A stretch of 64,000 bases of DNA from Chroococcidiopsis thermalis PCC 7203 (GCF_000317125.1 NC_019695.1:248001-312000); one strand, 5' to 3'; counted from the stretch's first letter, positions 39,036 through 48,902 are shown. A program made the numbers and translations. Notes: generated by a model from the letters alone, not told the origin.

Positions 39036-39259
39036 TCTGGGATTTCTATGACAATATTCCTGTACAAATATGTAATTAGTAATGCGATCGCTCGTGATAC
39101 TATATTATCAATTACCTAGATGGTTTACTTCATAATGGAAATCTAAGCATTTTTTTAAAAATCAAAAATATTCCCATTATAAAGTAGATAATACCACAAC
39201 TGCGAACCATATTCTATCCCGCCCCCTTATGTTTTTAACCTATCAACAATAGCTTGCAC

Positions 39260-39988
39260 CTAAAGATTGAAATCGCCCAAGGCTTGACGTTGTGCTGCTA
39301 GTAAATCTTTAATTCCAAGTTCTGCCAAATCCATAATTCGATCCAATTGAGTGCGGCTGAAACTACCTGCTTCGGCGGTTCCCTGGAGTTCGATAATTTC
39401 TAATTGGTCGTTCATGACCACGTTGAAATCGATATCGGCAGCGACATCTTCTTGGTAGTTGAGGTCTAGAAATGGCACACCTTCAAGCAAACCTACAGAA
39501 ACGGCGGCGATTTGGTGACGGATGGGCGATCGCGTCAGATCTCCCCGTTCTAAAAGCTTGGCGATCGCATCGGCAAGCGCCACAAACCCGCCTGTAATTG
39601 CTGTGGTTCTCGTACCTGCATCCGCCTGCAATACGTCAGCATCTACGGTGACTGTATGCTCTCCCAATGCTTCTAAATCGAGTCCGGCTCTCAAGCTGCG
39701 TCCGATTAACCTTTGAATCTCCTGCGTCCGTCCAGACAGCCTGTAGGTTTCTCGTTCTTGGCGTTGGTGGGTAGCAGTGGGAAGCATTCTGTATTCAGCC
39801 GTCAGCCAACCCTTGCCCGAACCTTCCAAAAATCTAGGGACTCCAGGCTGAATCGATACGTTACACAACACCTGAGTATCGCCGCACTGAGCTAAAACAG
39901 AGCCAGTGGCAAAACGAGTAAAATCCCGTGTAAAACTGATAGGACGCAGTTGATTTGCTAACCGATTATCCAAACGCTCCCAGGTCAT
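39260..39988 (-). CDS. rph: Ribonuclease PH
   Basis: 242 residues, the standard length. It trims tRNA 3' ends by phosphorolysis. [20 protein letters not shown] at the N-terminus, [20 protein letters not shown], and [19 protein letters not shown] carry the phosphate-binding and substrate residues (R and T of the GTRT motif). It is a single gene on the minus strand, divergent from the next gene. Confidence 0.95.
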   Translation of the reverse strand: MTWERLDNRLANQLRPISFTRDFTRFATGSVLAQCGDTQVLCNVSIQPGVPRFLEGSGKGWLTAEYRMLPTATHQRQERETYRLSGRTQEIQRLIGRSLRAGLDLEALGEHTVTVDADVLQADAGTRTTAITGGFVALADAIAKLLERGDLTRSPIRHQIAAVSVGLLEGVPFLDLNYQEDVAADIDFNVVMNDQLEIIELQGTAEAGSFSRTQLDRIMDLAELGIKDLLAAQRQALGDFNL

Positions 39989-40317
39989 GGTTCTTAGCTG
40001 TAGTGACCTAAATCAGAATACAGGGTCGAGCATACAGTTAACACTTTCGCTAGGCTTAATTTTTTGTAAACTTTTGGCGTGGAATATGTGGAGGGCGATC
40101 GCTATGCTGGGAAGTCAAAAGTCAAAATGCTGCAACAGAATCTCCGCCAACTGGGACTTATAGTAGCGATATTGCGACCCAGAGGATAGTTTCCTATTGA
40201 CTAAAACATAGATGTAGTGTTTCACTAAGGAGTATTCTGCAAGACTACACTATATATCGCATATTGCAGTTTCTCCGAACTCAGCTTTAACTCAAGCATC
40301 TGGATAAAAGTGACTTT
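39989..40317. other. Divergent promoter region between rph and the CobO-like gene
   Basis: About 330 bp with no gene. It would hold the promoters of both divergent genes. I see no palindrome strong enough to name. Confidence 0.5.
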
Positions 40318-40854
40318 ATGATTGCTCAGCTAGAGACCCCAACCGTTCATTCTCCTTGCCAACCACCATACACAGTTGAAGGATTAGTACAAGTCTTTAC
40401 TTGCTCTCGTCGTACCTTTTTGACAAGCGTGATGGCACAGGCTTTAAGGGTTTCCGGTCAAGGGACTCCAGCGCTCATCGTCCAATTTCTCAAAGGTGGG
40501 ATAAATCAGGGTCATTGTCATCCAGTTAAGTTGGGGCAAAACTTGGATTGGATTCGCTGCAATCTTCCCCGTTGCATTGACACGCCACAATTAGACGAAT
40601 CCGAAAACCGTTCTTTACAAGAACTGTGGCAGCATACGCGCCAAGTTGTTTCCCAAGGGCAGTACTCATTGGTAGTATTAGATGAATTAAGCGTGGCTGT
40701 CGAATTTGGCTTAATCCCTCTGGCAGAAGTCTTAGATTTTATTCAAAATCGCCCCAAGCACGTCGATGTGATTTTGACTGGCTCGAATATGCCTCAACCC
40801 GTACTCGATGTGGCAGATCAGATTACAGAAGTACGGCGCAGCCACCAGATGTAA
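40318..40854 (+). CDS. CobO/BtuR-like P-loop protein with degenerate Walker A
   Basis: 178 residues. The layout follows cob(I)yrinic acid a,c-diamide adenosyltransferase (CobO): a Walker A site, GTPALIVQFLKGG, NLPRCIDT, then SLVVLDELSVAVEFGLI and DVILTGSNMP. In true CobO the loop reads GNGKGKTTAA; here it is CSRRTFLTSV, with no Gly-Lys-Thr. The Walker B-like D-E is kept. ATP binding in the usual way is therefore doubtful, and the protein may be a non-catalytic or changed relative common in cyanobacteria. A cobN gene lies 22 kb away. Confidence 0.75.
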   Translation: MIAQLETPTVHSPCQPPYTVEGLVQVFTCSRRTFLTSVMAQALRVSGQGTPALIVQFLKGGINQGHCHPVKLGQNLDWIRCNLPRCIDTPQLDESENRSLQELWQHTRQVVSQGQYSLVVLDELSVAVEFGLIPLAEVLDFIQNRPKHVDVILTGSNMPQPVLDVADQITEVRRSHQM

Positions 40855-40985
40855 GTTTTTCTAGGCTAGAATGCCTGTGAATTTATTATATAAATAGTGC
40901 CTCCTAAAGCGCTATGTCGCGCGTTCGAGACGTACCAGTCCCGTAATTTAAGATATGAAGTCAGGCAGAGCGATCGCAATTGCCA

Positions 40986-42401
40986 TCAATTTCTAAATTG
41001 CATATCTCTTTCGATAAATTGTATTTCTTGATGTAAGGCTTCTAATTCTTTTTGAGTCTCTTCCAGCTCGATACGAGTTGTATCAAGTGCCGTTTTTGTT
41101 TCCTGACATGTTTCCGAAACTCTGGCTAATTCCGAATATTTGTATTCTAGTTTTTCTATGATTTGTTGGCGATCGCTGACATCGATGAACGTCAAGTTAA
41201 CTCCCAGCAAATCATTATTTGTGCTGAAAACAGGTGCGATAAAAATATCGAGATACTTTGTTCCTTCTGAAGTTATCCACTTAATATTTTTCAAATTGAC
41301 TGGACGACGATCGCAGTAAAATTTGCCGATCGCAACATGGGAACTCACTAACTTTCCGGGTAAAAGTTCTGAAAACGGAAGGCTCCAATCGGAGAGCGTT
41401 AATCTAAATAAAAAGTTTGCCTGTTCGTTAGCAGCAACTAAACGATTATTCAGATCGACCGATAGCTGAGCAAAAGGACTTGTCTCAAATGCAGCTTGCC
41501 AAAAGCATAGTTGGGAGACTAGTGAATCGCTAGCTTCCTTTAGGCGAAATTTAGGAGTGATTGAGAGGCGATCGCCTAACTCCAAATGTAGTCCTTTGAT
41601 ATAAATTCGATGCTTGATATTTTCTAGCATGAAAATCGGTCTTTGAGCGGTCAGTGTTTCATGCTTACCTAGAAAGAGAAAGCCGTTGTTTTTCAGCGCA
41701 AAATGAAAGCGAACCAGAATTCTTGCTTGGATATCTGGATTGAAATACATTAGGGTATTACGGCACGCCAGCAAATCGATTTTGGACATCGGTGCATCTT
41801 CAGCTAGGTTATTACAACCACAGATGACCCTACGGCGAAGTCTGCGATCGAAAGCATAGCCTTGCTCGGTTGGCTCAAAGTATTTCTTGAGTAAATCTGG
41901 AGCAAGTCCTTTCACTTCATTCGCGCGATATACCGCTTGTCGTGCTTGTTGAAGGGCAACTTTATCCACATCGGTAGCATAGAGTTGAACTCGCTGCAAA
42001 CACGACTCAATTCCCAAAGCTTCTGCAAACAAAATGAGTAAACTGTAAACTTCCTGCCCAGAAGCACAGCCCGCACTCCAAACGCGAATCGGTTCGTCAG
42101 GCTGTTTGCTAGCAATAATTTGAGGCACGATATCGCTGGCTAGATAATCCCAAGCTTCGCGATCGCGAAAGAAACTAGAAACGTTAATCAGTATGGAGTC
42201 TAAAAGCTCAATCCACTCTTGAGAATGGCTTTGCAAATACTGTAAATAGTCCTGATAGCGCTCAATGTGGAGCTGCTGCATTCGGCAAGAGAAACGCCGC
42301 ATTAAGGTAGGGCGTTTGTAGCCTGTAAAGTCACAACTCTGGTTGCGTTTGAGGTAGTCTAATAACGCTTCAAAATCTCGATCGAGTTCGGGGGGCTTCA
42401 T
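40986..42401 (-). CDS. CheR-type protein methyltransferase with PAS domain and coiled coil
   Basis: 471 residues: CheR N-terminal helices (about 1-80), the SAM-binding domain (about 85-275, RVWSAGCASGQEVYSL), a PAS domain near 300-420 and a C-terminal coiled coil (about 425-465). CheR adds methyl groups to glutamates on taxis receptors. No CheB domain or gene is seen near it, unlike many CheB-CheR-PAS kinases. The relic at 42452-42620 just upstream on the same strand suggests that it once stood beside a histidine kinase. Its target might be the receptor at 238-3552. Confidence 0.85.
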   Translation of the reverse strand: MKPPELDRDFEALLDYLKRNQSCDFTGYKRPTLMRRFSCRMQQLHIERYQDYLQYLQSHSQEWIELLDSILINVSSFFRDREAWDYLASDIVPQIIASKQPDEPIRVWSAGCASGQEVYSLLILFAEALGIESCLQRVQLYATDVDKVALQQARQAVYRANEVKGLAPDLLKKYFEPTEQGYAFDRRLRRRVICGCNNLAEDAPMSKIDLLACRNTLMYFNPDIQARILVRFHFALKNNGFLFLGKHETLTAQRPIFMLENIKHRIYIKGLHLELGDRLSITPKFRLKEASDSLVSQLCFWQAAFETSPFAQLSVDLNNRLVAANEQANFLFRLTLSDWSLPFSELLPGKLVSSHVAIGKFYCDRRPVNLKNIKWITSEGTKYLDIFIAPVFSTNNDLLGVNLTFIDVSDRQQIIEKLEYKYSELARVSETCQETKTALDTTRIELEETQKELEALHQEIQFIERDMQFRN

Positions 42402-42451
42402 TAATAAATTTTAAAGTTTATCTTGGTAGTTTAAAATTCTTAATACAAAAC

Positions 42452-42620
42452 TTATTGCGACTTCAGCGAAAATAGCCAGCCGATCGCGGTTGCTCCTGAC
42501 TCAACTCCCAAACTTTCGACATGGAACGTCCCATTGTGGAGTTCGACCGAGTATGGTGTCTCTATGCTACTGACACTGACATTGTGTCGCTCTACCAGTT
42601 TTCTTTCGTTACCCTCAATA
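42452..42620 (-). pseudogene. Relic of a histidine kinase C-terminal end
   Basis: Reading the minus strand, VELHNGTFHVESLGVESGAT ends in a stop at 42452-42454. This matches the last part of sensor-kinase ATPase domains (VELHGGT.. VESxGxGxGATF). The upstream part soon loses the family pattern, and no complete catalytic domain is present. It may be the remains of a kinase that shared an operon with the CheR-type gene. Confidence 0.5.
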
Positions 42621-42717
42621 GACTGGGGCGGATCGATCGAGTTAACCTAGACTAGAGAGCGAGGCTCTCAGGTAAAATCCGCTCTAAAAATTGAGTCATA
42701 ATTGAGATTTTAGATTT

Positions 42718-43692
42718 GTGATTCATCCAAAATCCCAGTCTCTCGCTAGCGATCGCCAACACTCAACTCAAAATCCAAGATCGGTGGTGGTTCTAGGTGC
42801 TGGGGCTTGGGGAACGACGTTAGCATCTCTCGCAGCAGCTAATGGTCATCGCGTGCAAGTGCGATCGCGGCGCGATGGGGCAATTTCGCCTAGCGAGATC
42901 GAACGTGCGGATGTAGTTGTTTCTGCTGTCTCAATGCAGGGTGTAGCAACAGTCGTTCGAGAAATTCAGACTTTACCCCTCTTGCCGACAACAATTTTTG
43001 TCACGGCAACCAAAGGACTCGATCCGGTCACAACTCTCACCCCAGCCCAGATTTGGCAGGCGGCTTTTCCCGATCGCTCGGTAGTTGTACTGTGCGGTCC
43101 TAATTTAGCCAAGGAAATTCAACAAGGATTACCCGCTGCAACTGTTGCTGGTAGTACTGACGACAACGCCGCAGTAGCAGTGCAAGCAGTATTTTCTTCA
43201 CCGCAGTTCCGCGTTTATACCAATTCCGACCCTTTGGGCGTAGAGTTGGGGGGAACGCTGAAAAATGTGATGGCGATCGCGGCGGGTGTTTGCGATGGTT
43301 TGCAGTTGGGTACAAATGCTAAAGCTGCACTCGTTACCCGTGGACTGACGGAAATTATCCGCATCGGCAACAGCTGGGGAGCAAAAACAGAAACTTTTTA
43401 CGGTCTATCTGGTTTGGGCGATCTGCTGGCAACTTGTAACAGTCCCCTCAGTCGTAATTATCAAGTTGGATATCAACTCGCCCAAGGTAAAACCCTGTCC
43501 GCAATTCTCGCTCACCTAGAAGGAACAGCTGAAGGCGTGAATACGACTCAGGTACTCATGCAACGCGCTCGCCAGCAAGACATCTATATGCCGATTACGG
43601 CTGAAGTTTATCGTCTCCTGCAAGCGGAAATTACACCCAAGCAAGCGCTGGAAGCACTGATGCTGCGCGACCTCAAATCGGAATTATTGTAG
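42718..43692 (+). CDS. gpsA: Glycerol-3-phosphate dehydrogenase [NAD(P)+]
   Basis: 324 residues from a GTG start. The Rossmann motif VVLGAGAWGTTLA, the catalytic segment GTLKNVMAIAAG with the lysine, and GLSGLGDLLATC are diagnostic. It makes sn-glycerol-3-phosphate for membrane lipid synthesis. The first 24 residues are not part of the fold and an internal start near the Rossmann motif cannot be ruled out. Confidence 0.93.
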   Translation: MIHPKSQSLASDRQHSTQNPRSVVVLGAGAWGTTLASLAAANGHRVQVRSRRDGAISPSEIERADVVVSAVSMQGVATVVREIQTLPLLPTTIFVTATKGLDPVTTLTPAQIWQAAFPDRSVVVLCGPNLAKEIQQGLPAATVAGSTDDNAAVAVQAVFSSPQFRVYTNSDPLGVELGGTLKNVMAIAAGVCDGLQLGTNAKAALVTRGLTEIIRIGNSWGAKTETFYGLSGLGDLLATCNSPLSRNYQVGYQLAQGKTLSAILAHLEGTAEGVNTTQVLMQRARQQDIYMPITAEVYRLLQAEITPKQALEALMLRDLKSELL

Positions 43693-44132
43693 AGGCGATG
43701 GTTTGACCGAATCGCTCCTACGTAAATCCACACAAATTTCATAAAACTTTACGCGATCGCGGCTGATTCTCCGAAATTTCTCAGGCAAAAATTGTAGTTT
43801 ACACTGGGGTGCGATCTCACACATTTATCTTAAATCGCGTTTATTCTTGAAACGCTTATTTTGCGATACTTTTCAGCCTTTCAACAAGATATTGAAACCA
43901 AATTGCTGCTTTAAGTATCCGCAATCCTAACATCCGTAGCAGTATCAGTTCGTACTTGAATTCACTAGAAAATTTGGAGTTATTCCTGAAGTTAGTGGGC
44001 GCGATCGTCAAGTTTCCTCGTAAATCTAGCAGCAAGATGTTAGTTCGCCAAGATCGCTGGGAACAATAGCATCAGCAACAAGAAGCAACCGAGTGAAGTC
44101 TATTGTCACCTGGAGCAGTTGAGATAACCCCT
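43693..44132. other. Intergenic region upstream of the sigma factor gene
   Basis: About 440 bp, no gene seen. It probably carries the regulated promoter of the sigma factor. No repeat array or strong hairpin is present. Confidence 0.5.
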
Positions 44133-45383
44133 ATGCAAGCACTATCTTTTTACGCGGACGCAGCCTACGAACCCCAATCAGCACCCCAGCGCTTTCGGTC
44201 AGATTATCCAGAAGATGATACCGATCTGGGCGTAGATGACCTGCTGACTTTGGATATTGACTCTAACGAGCGGGAGAGCCTACAACCTGGTGTTACCCGT
44301 CGGACTACAGACCTAGTTCGTTTATACCTGCAAGAGATCGGTCGCGTCCACCTGCTAGAAAGAGATGAAGAAGTTTCCGAAGCTCAAAAAGTGCAGCGTT
44401 ATTTGCGAATGCGGGCGCTGTGCGTCAGTCATGCAGCAAAGGACGACTCGATTATCAAAACATACATCACCCTAATTGAAGCCCAAGAGCGCCTGACCTC
44501 CGAGCTAGGACACCGCCCCTCTTTAGAACGATGGGCTGCTAGCGCTGGTATATCCGTGATGGAACTCAAACCCGCTTTGGCAGTTGGGAAGCGCCGTTGG
44601 GCTGAAATTGCCAAAATTACCGTCGAAGAATTAGAGCAAATTCAAAACGACGGGATTCATGCCAAAGAACACATGATCAAGGCGAATTTACGCCTAGTTG
44701 TTTCAGTTGCGAAAAAGTATCAAAATCGCGGTTTGGAACTGCTAGATCTGGTTCAAGAAGGTACTCTGGGGTTAGAAAGAGCGGTAGAAAAGTTCGATCC
44801 TACCAAAGGTTATCGCTTCAGCACCTACGCTTATTGGTGGATTCGTCAAGGTATTACCCGCGCGATCGCCACCCAAAGCCGTACCATCCGTCTTCCAGTT
44901 CACATTACAGAAAAACTGAATAAAATTAAGAAAGCTCAGCGAAAACTGGCGCAAGAAAAAGGTCGTACCCCTACAATCGAAGATATTGCGCTCGAATTGG
45001 AGATGACTGCGCCTCAAGTACGGGAAGTGCTACTGAGAGTTCCTCGTTCCGTATCTTTGGAAACAAAAGTTGGGAAGGAAAAAGATACTGAGTTAGGAGA
45101 TTTACTCGAAAACGACAGTATTTCCCCTGAAGAGTTGCTCATGCGTGAAGCTCTCCATCGAGATTTACAGCAACTTTTAGCAGATTTAACCGATCGCGAA
45201 CGGGATGTTATTTTGATGCGCTTTGGTCTGGGAGACGGACACTGTTACTCTCTAGCCGAAATTGGACGCGCTTTAGACTTATCACGGGAAAGAGTGCGTC
45301 AAATTGAATCTAAAGCACTACAAAAGCTACGACAACCCAAACGACGCAATCGCGTGCGGGATTACTTAGAGTCCTTGAGCTAA
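44133..45383 (+). CDS. sigC: RNA polymerase sigma-70 group 2 factor (SigC-like)
   Basis: About 416 residues from ATG 44133 (MQALSFYADAAYEP); a TTG start at 44103 would add ten. Region 1.2 (TTDLVRLYLQEIGRVHLLER), region 2 (NLRLVVSVAKKYQNRGLELL, YAYWWIRQGITRAI), region 3 and region 4 (LSRERVRQIESKALQKLR) are complete. The short acidic N-terminus and high similarity to RpoD mark it as a non-essential group 2 factor. The N-terminal SFYADAAY motif is why I prefer SigC over SigB, SigD or SigE; this is moderate. Confidence 0.85.
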   Translation: MQALSFYADAAYEPQSAPQRFRSDYPEDDTDLGVDDLLTLDIDSNERESLQPGVTRRTTDLVRLYLQEIGRVHLLERDEEVSEAQKVQRYLRMRALCVSHAAKDDSIIKTYITLIEAQERLTSELGHRPSLERWAASAGISVMELKPALAVGKRRWAEIAKITVEELEQIQNDGIHAKEHMIKANLRLVVSVAKKYQNRGLELLDLVQEGTLGLERAVEKFDPTKGYRFSTYAYWWIRQGITRAIATQSRTIRLPVHITEKLNKIKKAQRKLAQEKGRTPTIEDIALELEMTAPQVREVLLRVPRSVSLETKVGKEKDTELGDLLENDSISPEELLMREALHRDLQQLLADLTDRERDVILMRFGLGDGHCYSLAEIGRALDLSRERVRQIESKALQKLRQPKRRNRVRDYLESLS

Positions 45384-45627
45384 CAATTTGAGCTAACAAC
45401 ATCGATCGGGTGAAGGATCGTGACCGTGTTTTTTACAACCTAGTTAGATTCACTTTCATTCTTCGTTCTTCACCTCTTCTGCCTATTTTTTAGCCAGAAG
45501 ATTTTTATTATCTGTAAACTACGACTCTCTTTTCTTAAAAATCATTCTCAATAGTTATAGCTTGTTGACACTTCAACCAATAATTGACTATACTTATCAA
45601 TTATTAAGCTTGCTTAAAAAGGTGGTT

Positions 45628-46083
45628 ATGACTGCATACTCAGCTACCTCACTTAAGGCAGAACTCAACGAGCGGGGTTGGCGACTCACACCGCAGCGCG
45701 AAACGATCCTACAGGTTTTTCAAGAACTGCCTAGAGGAAAACATCTAAGTGCGGAAGAGCTTTACCAACAATTAGAAACTCAAACAGCAGGAATCAGTCT
45801 GTCAACGATTTATCGCACTCTAAAGTTAATGGCGCGGATGGGAATTCTGCGTGAGCTGGAGTTAGGAGAGGGACATAAACATTACGAGATCAATCAGCCT
45901 TACCCTCACCACCACCACCATTTAATTTGTGTTAGGTGCAATAAAACAATCGAGTTTAAAAACGATTCCATCTTAAAAATTGGCTCAAAAACAGCTGAAA
46001 AGGAAGGGTATCATTTGCTCGATTGCCAACTAACAATTCATGCTGTTTGTCCTTCTTGTCAAAGAGCGTTGTTGCCGATCTAG
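45628..46083 (+). CDS. furA: Ferric uptake regulator family repressor (FurA-like)
   Basis: 151 residues from ATG 45628, with AAGGTGG just upstream; the frame is open to 45562 but that part is not homologous. Winged helix (LSTIYRTLKLMARMGIL), the metal-site histidine run HHHHH, and the two Cys pairs CVRC and CPSC are present. The sequence MTAYSATSLKAELNERGW closely resembles FurA of Anabaena. It represses iron-uptake genes with iron as co-factor. Its 3' end faces an SH3-domain gene on the other strand with 45 nt between. Confidence 0.9.
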   Translation: MTAYSATSLKAELNERGWRLTPQRETILQVFQELPRGKHLSAEELYQQLETQTAGISLSTIYRTLKLMARMGILRELELGEGHKHYEINQPYPHHHHHLICVRCNKTIEFKNDSILKIGSKTAEKEGYHLLDCQLTIHAVCPSCQRALLPI

Positions 46084-46128
46084 AATCTTGGTGTTATTGG
46101 TTGTCGGTTGTCGAGCGCAGCTTGCTCT

Positions 46129-46620
46129 TCACTGGATTTTCTCAATGTTACCTGCTTTGATCCAGCCTTCGCGATCGCTATCCGATAAGCGAACTCTTTG
46201 CCAATTTTTATCTGGACTTGCTTCTAAAACTACGATTTGTTGATTGTATTCCAACCCGCCGATGCGTTCAGCACCCGCTCCAGGCTCGGCACGGAGACTT
46301 AAGCCTTTTTCCCAAGACACCCTAGCTCTATAGGTTCCTGGCGCTAGAGGCTCAGTAGAATTAGTGTCAGAATCCGCTTTCTCGATCGTAGATTCAGCGT
46401 TATTAGTATTATCGGGATTAGATATTTCAGGCTGTGCTTGCTGTTTCGGAGCAGGCACAGCTTTTGGTTTTTGGTTGAGTTCGTTAGCAAAAGTCGGCTT
46501 AGGCGGATGAGTTGTGACTCTATACATAAAATATAAAGCAACTGCGGCGCTACCACCAGCCAAGATCGCCAGCGCTAAGCTAACACCCAGGACAAATTTA
46601 GCTGCTCCTGCCAAAGTCAT
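46129..46620 (-). CDS. Membrane-anchored SH3-domain protein
   Basis: 163 residues: TM segment about 10-34 (VLGVSLALAILAGGSAAVALYFM), a Pro/Lys/Gln-rich and acidic linker (40-90), and a bacterial SH3 domain (about 95-160, ARVSWEKGLSLRAEPGAGAE to DREGWIKAGNI). Such proteins bind cell wall. It is convergent with furA. In Anabaena sp. PCC 7120 the gene convergent with furA (alr1690, a cell-wall-type protein) gives a transcript that runs on as an antisense RNA to furA; the same layout is present here. Confidence 0.85.
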   Translation of the reverse strand: MTLAGAAKFVLGVSLALAILAGGSAAVALYFMYRVTTHPPKPTFANELNQKPKAVPAPKQQAQPEISNPDNTNNAESTIEKADSDTNSTEPLAPGTYRARVSWEKGLSLRAEPGAGAERIGGLEYNQQIVVLEASPDKNWQRVRLSDSDREGWIKAGNIEKIQ

Positions 46621-46698
46621 GGCGATACCCTACTATTGTCCCATAATCACTACAGCACGAATCCTAGCATAATCGTCTGAATGTAGTAGATTTTTTAA

Positions 46699-46741
46699 TT
46701 ATTGGTAATGGGTAATGGGTAATGGGTAATGGGTAATTGGT
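46699..46741. repeat. Heptanucleotide tandem repeat (GGGTAAT)n
   Basis: About six copies of GGGTAAT/TGGTAAT, upstream of the SH3 gene and downstream of the AAA gene. The reverse complement, ATTACCA, is the unit that is translated inside cobN. Confidence 0.9.
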
Positions 46742-46784
46742 AGTTGCCCCTCTGCTCCCTGCTCCCTGATAACTGATAACTGTT

Positions 46785-48299
46785 CTACTGCAATTGCCGC
46801 TGAATTCGGTTGCTCAGGCTGCTGTGTTTAGAGGCAAGACGGGCTTTTCCAGCCGCTGCCCAATCTTGCAAAAACTGAATTTGTTCTTGGGCAGTACGGG
46901 CAAGAGGAATGATTTGACTCGCCGCCTCTAAAATGTCGTCAGTAGTAAAGTCTCGATTTTGACTGAAGCCGATGTGCATGGCTTCCACGATTGTTTGCTC
47001 GATTTCTGCCCCAGAAAAATCAGGAGTTTCGTAGGCAAGGCGATCGAGATCGTAACTTTTGAGATTATGCGATCGCAGGCGAGATAAATGGACGGTGAAA
47101 ATTGCTTTGCGTTCTTCCTGAATCGGTAAACCAACAAAAAAGATTTCGTCGAATCTGCCTTTACGCAACATCTCGGGTGGTAAAGCATGAATATCGTTGG
47201 CAGTAGCAACGACAAACACGGGAGAAGTTTTTTCTGCCAACCAAGTGATAAATGTTCCAAAGACGCGGCTAGTCGTGCCAGCATCGCCTTTTGCTCCCAA
47301 CCCGGCAAAAGCTTTATCAATCTCATCTACCCAGAGAATACAGGGAGATAGAGCTTCTGCGACTTGAATCATTTGTCGAGTGCGAGATTCCGATTCTCCG
47401 ACCAAACCACCGAATAATCGCCCCACGTCCAAGCGTAACAAAGGTAAGTGCCAGTGGTGGGCGATCGCCTTCGCTGTTAGCGATTTACCCGTTCCCTGAA
47501 TTCCAACTAACATCAGTCCGCGTGGATGGGGTAAACCATATGCCCTAGCGCGTTCGCTAAATGCTCCACCCCGACGTAACAACCAATCTTTGAGATTGTC
47601 TAAACCGCCAATATCCGAAATTTTTTCAGTGGCAGGGTAAAAGTCAAGAATTTGAGTTTGGCGAATGGTCTGGCGCTTTTCTTCCAAAACCAATTCGACA
47701 TCTTCCGGTTGAATCTCTCCGTGAGAGGCGATCGCTCTTGCTAGTACCCGCCGAATCCGTTCGATCGATAATCCTTGGCACGAACGCACGAGTTCATCTA
47801 CCGTTTTAGCCTCTAAAGATTGCCCTGTGGCTGCCAAAAGGCGTTCTACCTCCAACTTAATCTCAGCGGCTGCGGGTAGGGGAAATTCTAAAATGGTTAA
47901 AACTTCACCCAATTCTTCCGTAGTGACGATTCGTGGCGACAGCAAGACGATATTTTTCGGTTGCGATTTGAGTACCCGCGCTAAGTTGCGGAGTTTGCGC
48001 GACACGGAAACATCTTCTAAAAAGCGATGAAAATCACGCAAAATAAAAACTGCCGGAGCCGAAGCAGGCAGTTTCTCGACAAATTCTAGAGCTTGTAGAG
48101 GATTGCGACGACCGAAACCAGCATCGTTAGGATTACCTTGGTAGCCATCGACAAAATCCCAATTATAGACAGCGCGATTTCCTTGGATGCGGGCTTCTTC
48201 CCGAATTGCTACTTCGGCTCGTTCTTCCTCATAGGTAGGAATATAGACGATCGGGTAGCGGGCGCGTAGCAACAGTGCAAACTCTTCGCGGAAGCTCAT
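46785..48299 (-). CDS. ycf46: AAA-family ATPase, Ycf46-like
   Basis: 504 residues. An N-terminal domain of about 200 residues (MSFREEFALLLRARYPIVYI start) is followed by one AAA module with Walker A GIQGTGKSLTAKA, Walker B CILWVDEIDKAF, and VFVVATANDIHALPPEMLRKG (sensor 1 and arginine-finger region). It matches the Ycf46 proteins of cyanobacteria and red-lineage plastids, whose role is linked to carbon metabolism but is not settled. It is last in the rpmH-rnpA-yidC cluster, 12 nt after the yceD-type gene. Confidence 0.88.
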   Translation of the reverse strand: MSFREEFALLLRARYPIVYIPTYEEERAEVAIREEARIQGNRAVYNWDFVDGYQGNPNDAGFGRRNPLQALEFVEKLPASAPAVFILRDFHRFLEDVSVSRKLRNLARVLKSQPKNIVLLSPRIVTTEELGEVLTILEFPLPAAAEIKLEVERLLAATGQSLEAKTVDELVRSCQGLSIERIRRVLARAIASHGEIQPEDVELVLEEKRQTIRQTQILDFYPATEKISDIGGLDNLKDWLLRRGGAFSERARAYGLPHPRGLMLVGIQGTGKSLTAKAIAHHWHLPLLRLDVGRLFGGLVGESESRTRQMIQVAEALSPCILWVDEIDKAFAGLGAKGDAGTTSRVFGTFITWLAEKTSPVFVVATANDIHALPPEMLRKGRFDEIFFVGLPIQEERKAIFTVHLSRLRSHNLKSYDLDRLAYETPDFSGAEIEQTIVEAMHIGFSQNRDFTTDDILEAASQIIPLARTAQEQIQFLQDWAAAGKARLASKHSSLSNRIQRQLQ

Positions 48300-48310
48300 A
48301 TCAGGTGTCC

Positions 48311-48832
48311 CTAATTAGACAAGTGATTTTTCAAGGATTCTAAAGATGCCCAGCGGCGATCGCTTGATGGTTCTGACGGTTCTTCTGGCTGCGGCGATAG
48401 TTGAATGCCCTGACACAGACTGTCACACAACTGACGCTGAGGCATGGCTAGACATAACTGCTGGTACAACCACTCCCCAGGATCGAAATGACCTGTAGGC
48501 TGTAAAGTTTCGACCAGATCTTCAAATGCGACTTCTAACTCGATCGCAGTTTCTTCTTTACCTGCTTCTGGATCTAGCCAAATAATTTCTGAAGCTTCTA
48601 CTTTCAGGCGATGGTTGTACTGTTGCAAACAGCGATGGCAAGTTAAGGTAACGATGGTTTCTACCTGAGCTGAAACCTCTAAGTAGTTGCCACCGTGTTG
48701 CACGCGCACCTGACCACGCACCGGAGTTAGGGTGTCTAGATCGGGTAAGAACTCATCAACCTCGATGACCCTAGTTTTTTGCGGTGCTGTGGTCAGATGA
48801 GGAATGTAAATTGCCTCCATAGGGCTTGCCAA
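48311..48832 (-). CDS. YceD family protein (DUF177)
   Basis: 173 residues. ETIVTLTCHRCLQQYNHRL carries the C-x2-C pair of the YceD/DUF177 family, and the acidic second half (EIIWLDPEAGKEETAIELEV) is also typical. In plants and bacteria the family is linked to 23S rRNA accumulation. It is 12 nt ahead of the AAA gene and behind the jag-type gene on the minus strand. Confidence 0.85.
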   Translation of the reverse strand: MASPMEAIYIPHLTTAPQKTRVIEVDEFLPDLDTLTPVRGQVRVQHGGNYLEVSAQVETIVTLTCHRCLQQYNHRLKVEASEIIWLDPEAGKEETAIELEVAFEDLVETLQPTGHFDPGEWLYQQLCLAMPQRQLCDSLCQGIQLSPQPEEPSEPSSDRRWASLESLKNHLSN

Positions 48833-48860
48833 GTTGTAAATTAAATAATCTCAAATCCTC

Positions 48861-48893
<33 letters not shown>

Positions 48894-48902
48894 ATTTCCA
48901 GT

